Shown here: positions 24,501-32,158 of the stretch, in pieces
Layout of the letters: each line of letters begins with the position of its first letter
Numbering within the stretch: position 1 is the first letter of the stretch
From: an uncultured Prevotella sp.
Lineage (GTDB): Bacteria; Bacteroidota; Bacteroidia; Bacteroidales; Bacteroidaceae
Reading direction: 5' to 3'
Assembly: GCA_947302435.1 (NCBI GenBank)
Contig: CAMYVQ010000026.1
Coordinates: 1 to 33,662 of the forward strand
DNA length: 33,662 bases
The notes under the pieces: generated by a model
The model's database searches: none
Told to the model about the DNA's origin: nothing
What the model saw: only the letters and a program-made list of their open reading frames with translations
Position numbers and translations under genes: made by a program

Positions 24501-25382
24501 ACCATTTGCTGCGACAAGGATAAACTCATCGAAACGGTCGAGCTTCTGTGAACTGCCACTACCCTTATTGGTCGTACTATATAATTGGACATAAGGCTGA
24601 TCTACTATGACTGCAGGGGTTGTGAATGTTTTTGAAAAGTTCTGGACACTCGTTGTTGACGCACTGCTTTCAGCTGACTTAAAGTAATCTGAACTAAATT
24701 CAGCGCTGCCAACATCGAAACGATACTTAGTCCCCTTTTGGCTATCGTTATTTGCTTTAAATTTGAATGATATCTGGTAAGGAGTGAAATTTTTCATCAC
24801 ACCAGAAGCTAACTGTTGGGTGAGATAATAGCCATCATAGTGCATCAACATATTATATTTGCCCGTTAATTCTGAACCTGATCGTACAGATGTTCCATCA
24901 CCAGGGGTGCCTTTGTCACTTTTATAAGGAGTCCAATGAGTCGGTTTATATCTGCCAGAAGAATATGTTCCATCATCTGTATTTTCAAAGCCACCATTCT
25001 GAATCAAGTTTTCTGTGGAAGCTGAAGTCAGGTCTGTGGGATATGTTGGAGTTGAAGGTTCCGAAACATTTTCTATCGCTTCTTTATACTTTGCATTCTC
25101 ATAAACATAAACGGTGCTACCGAATCTTACGAAGCGAACAGTACCGCTTTCTGTTGGCGTGTAGGAAATAGAACCACCAAGTACTGAAATTGCCTGATCA
25201 GCAACACACCCAGTTAATTCAAGGGTGTATGTAGTTGCAGTTGAATAAAAAGTCGAAAGTTCAGAAACAGCTGTTCCACTAAAGGAATTCGATTCTTGGA
25301 AAACAGGAACCGTCTGCGCATTAGCAGAAATTACCCCCCCCATTAAGGCGAGGCCAGTGAATAATAGTTTTAGTTTTCTCAT
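21543..25382 (-). CDS. Giant secreted carbohydrate-binding-like protein with a poly-G tract in the signal peptide (in frame)
   Basis: 1279 residues. The signal peptide MRKLKLLFTGLALMGGVISA ends in NAQ; its GGV codons lie on a run of eight G. Several beta-sandwich modules like carbohydrate-binding domains follow (about 115-290, 315-470, 620-770, 950-1080), with motifs such as NGGFENTDDG, GKIEIGMRQY and WLGMDNVTLKY. They are separated by helical coiled-coil/FIVAR-like linkers rich in Ala, Lys and Thr (for example about 475-545 and 780-925). The tail YNLNGQRVQNPAKGLYIVNG, then RKVVVK, is the sorting-like end. A surface or secreted glycan-binding role is inferred. No catalytic domain is recognised. 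It is paralogous in layout to the gene at 26078-30087. Confidence 0.85.
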   Translation of the reverse strand: MRKLKLLFTGLALMGGVISANAQTVPVFQESNSFSGTAVSELSTFYSTATTYTLELTGCVADQAISVLGGSISYTPTESGTVRFVRFGSTVYVYENAKYKEAIENVSEPSTPTYPTDLTSASTENLIQNGGFENTDDGTYSSGRYKPTHWTPYKSDKGTPGDGTSVRSGSELTGKYNMLMHYDGYYLTQQLASGVMKNFTPYQISFKFKANNDSQKGTKYRFDVGSAEFSSDYFKSAESSASTTSVQNFSKTFTTPAVIVDQPYVQLYSTTNKGSGSSQKLDRFDEFILVAANGGGIGITGATGATFLSGSAYAPEGVLAAEVEAERYGDATMRITNPTFDSNINGWNTPIGNGKQADNKQDYTRYFYESWNATPKEGRMYQVIENLPTGTYELEMIAFADQAGTMTPANTTVAVYAQGQEVGTTGSSYVRPNYVNSVNFTSYKAYAYVDGTGKIEIGMRQYTPAEFRWLGMDNVTLKYIATDNQEEAKMLALYQEKWTAVKDACNLLSDEGYTNVKGKERADLTTALAASVSEIGDYATNAATLKTAYLAFKAGKTNWDLLATEISKATALGASTTDAIAIGNNNEKTATDALQAVKDLKVTEYNYVASDYGYAVSLGSWNSTGPTGSLTAQHWSGESREYLEQSAAAYGQDSWDIVYDQDLALPAGNYVFKVAGRQANSDKVTLSLTVKKGESVIGTVADFPKGDTGLGINKSGATSFNSEDVAGFANSNNGRGWEWRYVKFTLASAATVKVSVEAHATAKSMWVSFCDATVQTDDETNLSIIAYNIALGSAQTTIADGTYSNVTGDEKTALQAAIDADKDLDKSDKDAIDAAKTLLETRTTAFTSAKSNYDAYVAAKAVVYEDNKPYAAAAKFTAIGTAQAAADATSASDADNKTAAIISAYRKYLESHALAEGVTGAEEITVADYRFEDVTECTDKANWKVTDNWLLDGQNNGEISFSTDNSLTDGDGNADYNYIRIQKSDNNAGIHQVINLEPGKYMMTVAARCQSGQGAKFEAFAGGVYVNITQDNNTNGQFGNGWNDVNVEFYVTETSDVNIGVKSDWGKNIWWTATRFRLVRLSEKVEVSAAGFATYVPSFDLNFSSTSIKAYKVKVNEQGVAKLTKVDEVPAGTPVLLYAEGGATENIPMMTDAAEFEDGTNDLVAGTGAAVATDGGTVDDVAYTNMILNNIDNKIGFYFANNQTVAANRAYLHIPTTLAPDAQSGARMVMVFENEETGISTMHNAQRVMHNEVYNLNGQRVQNPAKGLYIVNGRKVVVK
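25334..25341 (-). repeat. Run of eight G in the signal-peptide code (in frame)
   Basis: C8 on the plus strand, read as ATG-GGG-GGG-GTA (M-G-G-V) on the coding strand. Loss or gain of one base would end or shift the reading frame within the signal peptide. The matching position in the paralogue has six G and is out of frame. Confidence 0.85.
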
Positions 25383-25423
25383 TTTTTTTGTAAATAATTA
25401 TAGTTAGTGTAAAATAATTTATC

Positions 25424-25648
25424 TCATTGTTTATTTGTTTTCAGTATGCTGGATAAACCCGATGGGGCGGTATTCACACCATAGAGCGAAGCCAAATCGA
25501 AGTCGAGCATGACACGCTGACCTCTGATTTCGCAGATCCTATTTTGTATGGTTGTCAGTTCCATCATAAGTAGCTGATAGTCAGCCGTAAGATGATAAGG
25601 CCTCTTCGTTGCGAACGAGAGGTAACGAAATAATGTTTGAACATGCAA
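25424..25648 (-). pseudogene. Truncated ORF6N-domain (phage antirepressor-like) gene
   Basis: Codes 74 residues, of which MELTTIQNRICEIRGQRVML, then DFDLASLYGV, is the diagnostic N-terminal part of ORF6N domains (…KIYEIRGQRVMLDxDLAxLYGV). Full proteins are much longer; here the homology stops after NT and the reading frame ends in unrelated residues next to the giant secreted-protein gene. DNA-binding function is probably lost. A -7 box at its front may now serve the gene downstream. A 16-nt piece of its 5' part (AGTAGCTGATAGTCAG, 25569-25584) recurs at 30141-30156. Confidence 0.65.
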
Positions 25649-25653
25649 AGTTA
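25646..25653 (-). promoter_or_regulatory. -7 box in front of the ORF6N remnant and the first giant gene
   Basis: TAACTTTG on the minus strand, the same octamer as that upstream of the second giant gene (30212-30219). If used, the giant gene would have a leader of about 260 nt containing the remnant. No good -33 box is seen. Confidence 0.45.
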
Positions 25654-25791
25654 AGCGTATTTATATACAAGATATTGAAACATACTGACAAATTATATTA
25701 TTTTAAAAGAATAAAAACTGAATTTATAATTATTTAATAATTAAAAAACTTTAGTTTTTTGTTCCCCCTTTGCCCTCTTTCCGTCCCGTAT

Positions 25792-25810
25792 GTTGCGACT
25801 CAGTCGCAAC
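25792..25810. repeat. REP palindrome after the second acidic-peptide gene
   Basis: GTTGCGACTCAGTCGCAAC preceded by CCGTCCCGTAT, directly abutting the second copy of the 102-bp repeat. The AT-rich stretch 25654-25770 before it holds nothing recognisable. Confidence 0.85.
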
Positions 25811-25912
25811 CAAAAAACCAGGCGGCTGCCCCCTTTCTCTTAGGAACAGCCGCCCGCTCTTTTTCAGTCAGTATTGCGCTATTTCTTAATAGTCGTCGTC
25901 CTCGTCGTCCCA
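25811..25912. repeat. 102-bp exact direct repeat, copy 2
   Basis: Identical to 21267-21368: terminator hairpin, spacer, stop codon and last eight codons of the acidic-peptide gene. Confidence 0.9.
25821..25854 (-). terminator. Terminator of the second secreted-protein/peptide unit
   Basis: GGCGGCTG (25821-25828) pairs with CAGCCGCC (25847-25854), followed on the minus strand by TGG and T6. Same sequence as the terminator at 21277-21310. Confidence 0.85.
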
Positions 25913-26035
25913 AGAAGACTCACGAGAGTAGACTTCGCCACTGCTTGCAGCTTCATTAAAAGTTGAGAGGGCAACCATGTTGGTCAGCTGCACTGCGATG
26001 AACTGAGTTTCAGGCTTGCAATATATCTTTTTCAT
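25886..26035 (-). CDS. Small acidic peptide, MKKIY…WDDEDDDY type (copy 2)
   Basis: 49 residues: MKKIYCKPETQFIAVQLTNM, then VALSTFNEAASSGEVYSRES and SWDDEDDDY. The N-terminal MKKIYxxPxT and the acidic end match the peptide at 21342-21503; the middle differs. It begins 42 bp after the second giant gene and ends at the same terminator. The equal layout of the two units argues that the peptide is a real, linked gene and not chance. Function unknown. Confidence 0.75.
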   Translation of the reverse strand: MKKIYCKPETQFIAVQLTNMVALSTFNEAASSGEVYSRESSWDDEDDDY

Positions 26036-26077
26036 TGTCTTGTATTTTTTTTGTTAATAATCATTTGTGTAAAGCAA

Positions 26078-29000
26078 TTATTTCACGATCACCTTGTAGG
26101 TCTTTCCATTGGCTTTGACAATGTTCATTCCCTTCTGCAGTGTTGTGAGTTGTCTTCCGTTAGCATCGTAGATGGTGCTCTTTCCCTGTGTGAGTGCATT
26201 GACGGCCTCGATTCCTGACAATTCGTCGTCAAAGAAGAATGCTGCACGGGCGTTGCCATCGGGCACTGTGAGATAGCATCTGTATGCACCTACTGTTGGA
26301 GTGGCTTCTGCGGTGTTCACTTTATAGAATCCGAACTTGTTGTTATTGTTCTGTAGCACGTACCATCCATCTTTGGCAGAAGTGTCTGTGTACACACCTG
26401 TCAGCCATCCAGCGGTATATTCAGTAGTGCTTGCAGTTCCCCATCCTTGCAGGTCGGTGCTTGTGCAACCTTCCTCAGCTTTGAGAATATAAGGCACATT
26501 GGCCTGCGGTGTGGTCACTTCCACGAGTGTGAGTATGTTGCCATCTGTCTCTTCGCATGAGTAAGCCGTGACTCCGCTTGGCAGTTCCGGATTGAAGGGG
26601 AAGATTCGCGTTACGTACTTCAGATCTGCACTGATGGTAACATTCACGGTAGCCTGTGAGGCCTCGGCGATGGTGAAGTCGGCGTTTCCTGCCTCAGTAT
26701 AGATGTTACCACCCGTCTGGCAGGCGATAGTCGAATTGGTAAGAGTGTTGTAGATATTGAATACGTTGTCGGTCTCTGTTGCAAAAATTCTGAACTCACC
26801 CTTCTTCGAAGCATCGGTAGTAGCCTGAATTTGGGCATCCTTCCAGTTCACCTTGCTGTCGTTCAGTGTACCGTAGGTAAGATAGACTGTTCCCTCTTCA
26901 CGCTCCATGCTGATGTAGTAGGTGTTGTTCTTACCATCAACAGGAATGAAGGCGCAAGCCTGTGCCAGGTTGACATTAGGAACTGCGGAAGCATTGAGGG
27001 TGAAGCCGGTGTTGTTTGAAACATAATCATAAGAATAAACAGGATACACGCTTTCACGGCTAATAACAATAGCATTGTTCTCCTTTGCATGATTGGCAGT
27101 GGCTACGATGATATTGTAGTGATTGTTGGCAGCAGGAGCATTCAGTTGTTGGTTGTTATAGGCATCGATGGCATCGTCAAGAGCATCAACAAGTGTCTGG
27201 ACAGCAACAGCAGTAGAAGTTTCACTAACTGTGTAGTCGTCTACATTACTCTTTGCTGTTTCGTATTCACTGTACAATGAGTTATTTGTAGTCTCATTAT
27301 ATTGGAAGATGCCTGAACCGATATTCTCAGTAATCTTAGTGAGATTACTTGCCTTGGCTGCTACCAGTGCATCGTATGAACTTTTAGCGGCGCGGAAGGC
27401 AGTCTGTTTTTCAAGAATATCGTCGATAACGGCTTTGTAGGCTTCTTCAGTTTCAGAAGTGGGAGTAGCATCAAGAGCCGTGCGGAAGTCAGCTTCTTCT
27501 TTACCACCCAGAACATTTGTATAAGCACCGTTGCTGAGGTCAGCATTGGCCTCTTCTCTCAACTGGGGCAGATACTGTTTATAGTAAACAAGCAGGCTGC
27601 TACCATAATAATGCAGACGGAAGTTGTCAAAGATGGTCCAGTCGCCATCAACATGATTAGCAGTGCTCTTGAAACCAAGCTTCAGGCTTCCGCCATCCTC
27701 TTCAGTCACAACAGCAGCACAAGTGGCATCATAGAGGCCAGCATCAAAATAGAGTTTAGCACCCTGCTGAGAGTTAGGCAGATATTTGTAGCTGCCTTCG
27801 CTGCCCACGCGGCTATCGTTAGGCCAAGTTCCCCAATTGTCTGTACCCAATTTTGCAGTGCTCTGGGCATCAGCAGCAATGTTTTTCACTTTCGATGTAA
27901 TGCTGTTGATATAGAGCACACTTGTGGCATTGTCAGTGCCGCCATTATATGCAGTCCAAACATCGTTAGCCCATCCTGGACGTTGGAAGGCTTGGACATT
28001 CAGGCTATAGCTGCCAGTAGGTAGGCCAGTCACTGTCTGGTTGATGTCAAACTCACTTTGATAGTATTCACAGTTTGACCAGTTCACGCCAGGAGCACTG
28101 ATGTATGTCCAATCTGTGATGTCACCATCAAAATTAGGATTGGCCATCAAGCAGGTGATGTCGAAATACTCACCCTCGTTGGCAGGTTTGGCACCAGCGA
28201 TATAAGTTTTGATGGCCGATTTAAGGGTTGTCATTGCCGTAGTGACGGCATCGGTAGTAGTTGCACTTGTTACCGAGCTTTGGAATGCGCTGATGGCATC
28301 GGTATAGGTAGAATAGCTACCAGAAACAGTCTCTGTGTAAGCTACAGCTGCCACTGCGTCTGCGGCGATACCGAGGTTACTTGCTTCAACCAGCTCTGAC
28401 TTAGAATTAGCTATAAAAGTCATCCATTGGATGTTTGCTAATGTTGGATTGGCACTCTTTGTAGAGTAAGCAGCATTCATTGCTGTTTTCATTGATCCAT
28501 CTTCCATTGCGCTGATGCTTGTGTTTGCCTTGGCGGCTTCGCTTGCCATAGCAAGGGCGTATGCATCTGAATCTTCACCGTAATAAGTCAGGGTGTAGTT
28601 GTCGAATACGGGCCAGGTGCTGTTATTGCTTTCATAATGTCCAATGGTGAGATTGCCATCGGTAACGATAGCGTATGTCTCTATGCGAGCAAATGATGGA
28701 TCATTGGTCATGGTTTGGGCCATTGTAGCAAAATCTGTATGAGCAGCTACAGTTGCAGGAGATTTTGTTGTTCCATTACTTGTGGTGGCAAAAAGGTTGA
28801 AAGTACCAGTTGCTCCGCCATCAACACGTACAGCTGCTTGCATGGTAACCTTATACACACCGTTAGGCAGGTCTGTCAAGTCTTGGTGCAGACCGCCTAC
28901 GCGGTGATAATTTTCGTATGCACCGTATGTGCTATTGTAGGCATTGGGGGCGGTACCATCAAGTGTCCAGCCAGTAGTATATGCAGAAGAGAATGAAGGG

Positions 29001-30087
29001 TTGGTGATAAGTTGTGTTATGTCTATGCCACTGCTTGCTGAACCTGCTCCGAGATAAGTTACTGTAACGTTTTTAAATGCAAGCCAGTTTATATTTGCAT
29101 TTTTTACTTTGAGACCATATTCGAAAGGAGTTTCGCTTACGCCATAAATTAGTGCTGTGTGGGTATTCAGACGTCCTTTGTCATCAATGACAGAGTTACC
29201 AGTGCAGGCATCAGTTTCTGAATTTCCTACAAAAAAATTTACGCCTGACACATTATTAGCTTCTGCTTCATTTACGGTTCGTACCCATGCACTTACTTTA
29301 TAAAAACCAGACTCAGTAGGAGTATATGAAGCCTTGATAGTAGCATCAGCTAATTGACTGCCATTTGCTACCCATAGCTCATGGAAAGGAACTTGGAAAC
29401 GAGAACCATCGCTTTGGCCTTCAGTAGACCAAGTGTTGGTATGCCAATCTTGAGAGCCACTATAAGTAAAAGAAGCTGTGCTATTGTTGTCAATAGGAAA
29501 GATATTCGTAGAATTCAATACAAGGCTGACATTTTTAATCTGACACCAGTCAATTTTACTATCATCTGTGAGTTTCTTAATACCAAATTCGTATGCGGTA
29601 TTATCTGTTGTTACGTCAAATGTAAAAGAAACTGTATGGAATGTTCCATCACCTGCTGCTGCAATATTTGTAATATCAACATTGTTCTGACCTGTTAAGA
29701 AAGCAACAGCATCGCCAGCTGAAGGAAGAGTAGTTGGTTCAGCAGAGTTTGTTGCATTACAAGCAAATGCATCGAAACTTAAAGTGTAGTTACCAGAAGG
29801 AAGTACCATGGTTCTACCCAACATGACACCGGCATTTCCAAAACTTGATGTCCAGCTTTCAATGGCATCTCCATTCTTAACGAAAGCGTGCCATCCATCA
29901 CCAAATGTTTGATTGTTCCACCAGCCAATACCATCAGCTTCAGTATGGCCATTAGGTTTACCATTTTCTCCAACACACCTGTCGAAATTGCCAATGTAAC
30001 TGGCCGTCACGTCAGTTCCAGCCCACGCCGAACTTACCCCCCTAAAATCATAGCGAGGGTAGCCATTAATAGTTTAATTTTTCTCAT
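26078..30087 (-). CDS. Giant secreted carbohydrate-binding-like protein, frameshifted at a poly-G tract (apparent OFF state)
   Basis: The ATG at 30087 starts MRKIKLLMATLAMILGG and then meets a stop at 30034, because a G run has six bases. With seven G the frame would continue GVSSAWAGTDVTASYIGNFD into a 1310-codon open frame (26078-30010). The body holds several beta-sandwich carbohydrate-binding-like modules (for example NPSFSSAYTTGWTLDG…GLHQDLTDLPNGVYKVTMQA and NPNFDGDITDWTY…VTGLPTGSYSLNVQAFQRPG), helical Ala-rich linkers, a late beta domain (about 985-1250) and the tail YDANGRQLTTLQKGMNIVKA, then NGKTYKVIVK. Initiation at the GTG at 30010 would lack any signal. It is paralogous in layout to 21543-25382. 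Slippage or a sequence error could equally explain the shift. Confidence 0.8.
30037..30042 (-). repeat. Run of six G in the signal-peptide code (out of frame)
   Basis: C6 on the plus strand, read TTA-GGG-GGG-TAA. The position corresponds to the G8 run in the paralogue (L-M-G-G-V against I-L-G-G-V). One extra G would restore the open frame. Confidence 0.85.
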
Positions 30088-30211
30088 GTTTAATAAATAA
30101 ATATTTAGTTAGTACAATTGTTTAAATTTTTTTGATAACGAGTAGCTGATAGTCAGTAGAAAAAAGTATGAAAGAGTTACTTTTTGAAAAAGATGTAGTT
30201 TGATTTTTCTG

Positions 30212-30219
30212 CAAAGTTA
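30212..30219 (-). promoter_or_regulatory. -7 box of the second giant gene
   Basis: TAACTTTG on the minus strand, about 125 bp before the ATG at 30087, the same octamer and following GCA as at 25646-25653. The leader carries the 16-nt ORF6N-derived piece (30141-30156). Confidence 0.5.
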
Positions 30220-30509
30220 TAACAAATAGTGGTAATTATTGTTTAAAAATACTATTTGTTATTATTATTTATAGAAATTATAATCTATTTTTATTTATTT
30301 AACATCCAAGAATAATAGGCTAACTGCTTAGCACCTCATCATGATGGAACCACCTTCGGTGGGAAATGATTCAAAATTGATTTCAAAAATTGTTCAAAAT
30401 GATTTTGTTTTAATTTTGATTCAAATTTTGTTCAATTTCTGCGCGAAGCGCATCCTTCTTTTTATTACCTCCGCCCTTCGACCTCCGCCCTCACTCATGC
30501 ATGTTCTGT
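30220..30509. other. AT-rich intergenic stretch with short hairpins
   Basis: No gene is seen. It holds CCACC-TTC-GGTGG (about 30350-30362), an array of TTCAAAATTG/TTCAAAAATTG-like pieces (about 30367-30440), TGCGC-GAA-GCGCA (about 30439-30451) and two CCTCCGCCC copies. These may be terminators for the converging small gene or decayed repeats. Confidence 0.4.
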
Positions 30510-30740
30510 TCATGGCAGTGAATATTCCAAGTCGATGGCTTTTAACGTCAGTTCTTTTGCTTCTTCAATACTCATTGTATCTGTCACTGTATTCATCATT
30601 ACTTTTCCGTTATCGACATAGACACGATTTTTCTGCTGTTCCTCTTCCAGTTGGACGAACAATCCGGTGTTGAGCAGGACGGCCAGATGTTCGCAAGCCC
30701 TTGCATCATTGGCGTTGTAAGACAGTGTGATGGTACACAT
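30510..30740 (-). CDS. Small conserved-looking cytoplasmic protein of unknown function
   Basis: 76 residues, MCTITLSYNANDARACEHLA onwards, with an internal VQLEEEQQKNRVYVDNG and an acidic helical end (SIEEAKELTLKAIDLEYSLP). The opening (M-x-T-I-T-L-x-Y-x-A) is like many short Bacteroidetes proteins of antitoxin-like size, but no toxin partner is adjacent and no family can be named. The gene is supported by an excellent promoter with correct spacing 26 bp upstream. No signal peptide or membrane helix. Confidence 0.6.
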   Translation of the reverse strand: MCTITLSYNANDARACEHLAVLLNTGLFVQLEEEQQKNRVYVDNGKVMMNTVTDTMSIEEAKELTLKAIDLEYSLP

Positions 30741-30765
30741 AGTTTTGCGGATATATTTATGTCGG

Positions 30766-30797
30766 CAAAGATACGGTAATTATCTGATACGGCCAAA
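30766..30797 (-). promoter_or_regulatory. Promoter of the small 76-residue protein gene
   Basis: On the minus strand TTTG (30797-30794), 20 bp, TATCTTTG (30773-30766): full Bacteroidetes consensus. Confidence 0.8.
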
Positions 30798-30860
30798 AAA
30801 ACCGTCTACGACTTTTTCTGCGAAAGGAAACTTCATGTTAAATGTTATGAAATCTGCCGG

Positions 30861-30924
30861 ATTTTAACACAAAAAGTCGGGAGAGTGAACCTTTTGTGCA
30901 TACTTGAACGCTAATTTTGCAGCC
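30861..30924 (+). promoter_or_regulatory. Shared promoter/operator module of the RteC-like gene
   Basis: AAAAAGTCGGGAGAGTGAAC, then CTTTTGTGCAT, a variable part, and GCTAATTTTGCAGCC. It matches the module at 19950-20012 (other strand) at most positions. TTTG (30893-30896) and TAATTTTG (30912-30919) are 15 bp apart, as in the other copy. Confidence 0.65.
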
Positions 30925-30986
30925 TGAATAGAAAAACTTTAATTTTACACCTTATATATATTATAGAACAGACTAATCATTTTACT

Positions 30987-31385
30987 ATGGAGAAAAACAC
31001 AGAACAGAATCTGGCCGTTGTTCGTGAGCGGATGATGCGCCTGCGACTGGTCAGGGAGCAGTTGGCAGAGGAGGTGAGACTACTCATGACACACACTGAG
31101 GAAGAACAGCTGAGATGGACGGGATCGGTGACCGACCTGATGGAAGCCCTCTATTGCGCCTTCGAACAGGAGGTGGTCACCGACGAGGACGGCATTCCGG
31201 CATCGTTCAGGGAGATAGTGAGGCAGTGCTGCCGCCTGCTGCACGTGAAGATGCCCTCGAACCCTTACGAGACGGCCACCCGTGGACGGCAGCGCAAGGG
31301 TGTGAAGAACAGCAACTACCTGACACGCTATCAGAGAATGCTGGAAAAGGGAACCCACAACATCCTCTTCCTCCACATTGCCTAA
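30987..31385 (+). CDS. RteC-like C-terminal domain protein
   Basis: 132 residues. After a helical N-terminus, LRWTGSVTDLMEALYCAFEQ (42-61) and the end RKGVKNSNYLTRYQRML (103-119) match the C-terminal pattern of RteC (WTGSKTxLVELIYAL…, …R…xxFLDxLxxxL). RteC of Bacteroides conjugative transposons activates excision genes; short stand-alone homologues are frequent, with unknown roles. Length is about half of RteC, so it is either a domain-only protein or a different branch. Its control region is shared with the M15 peptidase gene, suggesting joint regulation. It lies upstream of the HU-like gene but is separated from it by that gene's own promoter. Confidence 0.65.
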   Translation: MEKNTEQNLAVVRERMMRLRLVREQLAEEVRLLMTHTEEEQLRWTGSVTDLMEALYCAFEQEVVTDEDGIPASFREIVRQCCRLLHVKMPSNPYETATRGRQRKGVKNSNYLTRYQRMLEKGTHNILFLHIA

Positions 31386-31455
31386 ACATCCAAGGTTTAA
31401 AGTCCAATCGTCCCCAGTATAACGGTTCTCGCCTACAGTCTCGCCCCGTCACCTA

Positions 31456-31486
31456 TTGCACGTATGGAAAAATCGTCGTACCTTTG
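31456..31486 (+). promoter_or_regulatory. Promoter of the HU-like gene
   Basis: TTG (31456-31458), 20 bp, TACCTTTG (31479-31486). The ATG at 31596 is about 110 bp downstream; an earlier in-frame ATG at 31521 lies close after the expected start of transcription. Confidence 0.7.
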
Positions 31487-31595
31487 CATTGCAATCGGGA
31501 AACAACCGTGAGCATCAAAAATGTCGATCGCGAAAGACACCATGAGAAACACCAACCTTTGTATTAACAACCAATTAAAAAACACACAAGAAATT

Positions 31596-32072
31596 ATGAC
31601 TGTATTTGTAAAGAAGATTCAGAACAACAACCGCAAGATGGAAAAGGCCTATGGCAAGTATTACGGACATGCCGTCATCATCGACGAGGTGGGCATTGAG
31701 GAACTGGCCAGCGAGATTCAGGAGAACTGCACCGCCAAGCGCGCTGACGTGCTCGCCGTGCTCTCGGAGCTGGGACCCACTGTGACGAAGATGATTCAGA
31801 AGTCGCTCAAGGTGCGCATCCCCTATCTTGGAACCTTCAAGATGTCTGTCAAGTCGGAGGGTGTCGAAAAGCCCGAGGACTATGATGTCCGCCAGCACAT
31901 CCGCGGTGTCCGCGTGCTCTTCCGTCCGGAGTACACCATCGAGCAGGGACATGCCGTGAAGGAGATGACCCGTGGCGTGAAGATCGCCGAACTGCCGAAG
32001 AACCTCACCGCCATCACCGACAATGATGACAGCGGCAATCCCGACGACGGCTTCATAGAGGATCAGCCTTAA
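31596..32072 (+). CDS. HU-related DNA-binding protein
   Basis: 158 residues from the ATG at 31596 (preceded by AAGAAATT; the in-frame ATG at 31521 would add 25 residues without family likeness). FVKKIQNNNRKMEKAYGKYY begins the protein; KRADVLAVLSELGPTVTKMI is the dimer-forming helix pair, and VRIPYLGTFKMSVKSEGVE is the start of the DNA-binding arm region. This is the long 'HU-like, Bacteroidetes' branch, which often accompanies smalltalk and peptidoglycan-hydrolase genes. The acidic end (DNDDSGNPDDGFIEDQP) is unusual for HU and may tune DNA binding. Two hairpins follow before the smalltalk gene. Confidence 0.85.
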   Translation: MTVFVKKIQNNNRKMEKAYGKYYGHAVIIDEVGIEELASEIQENCTAKRADVLAVLSELGPTVTKMIQKSLKVRIPYLGTFKMSVKSEGVEKPEDYDVRQHIRGVRVLFRPEYTIEQGHAVKEMTRGVKIAELPKNLTAITDNDDSGNPDDGFIEDQP

Positions 32073-32082
32073 TAGTAGTGCG

Positions 32083-32103
32083 AAGGGCGGTTCAGCCGCC
32101 CTT
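32083..32103 (+). terminator. Hairpin 1 between HU-like and smalltalk genes
   Basis: AAGGGCGG-TTCAG-CCGCCCTT, 8-bp stem followed by TAAAG. Probably a partial terminator or RNA-end stabiliser. Confidence 0.55.
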
Positions 32104-32120
32104 TAAAGTTCTCACCCATG

Positions 32121-32141
32121 AGGGCGGTTCCGCCGCCCTTT
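32121..32141 (+). terminator. Hairpin 2 between HU-like and smalltalk genes
   Basis: AGGGCGG-TTCCG-CCGCCCT followed by TTATT. It is a near copy of hairpin 1, just 18 bp before the smalltalk ATG. Confidence 0.55.
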
Positions 32142-32158
32142 ATTAACCCCTCTTTACC

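Noticed and set aside
30008..30010. GTG at 30010 as the true start of the second giant protein
   Set aside because: It would lack a signal peptide, while a good signal-peptide code lies just upstream in the frame joined by the G run and matches the paralogue.
30034..30042. Programmed ribosomal frameshift at the G6 run
   Set aside because: No slippery heptamer with a downstream pseudoknot is apparent, and the paralogue solves the frame by tract length. Slippage in DNA or a read error is simpler.
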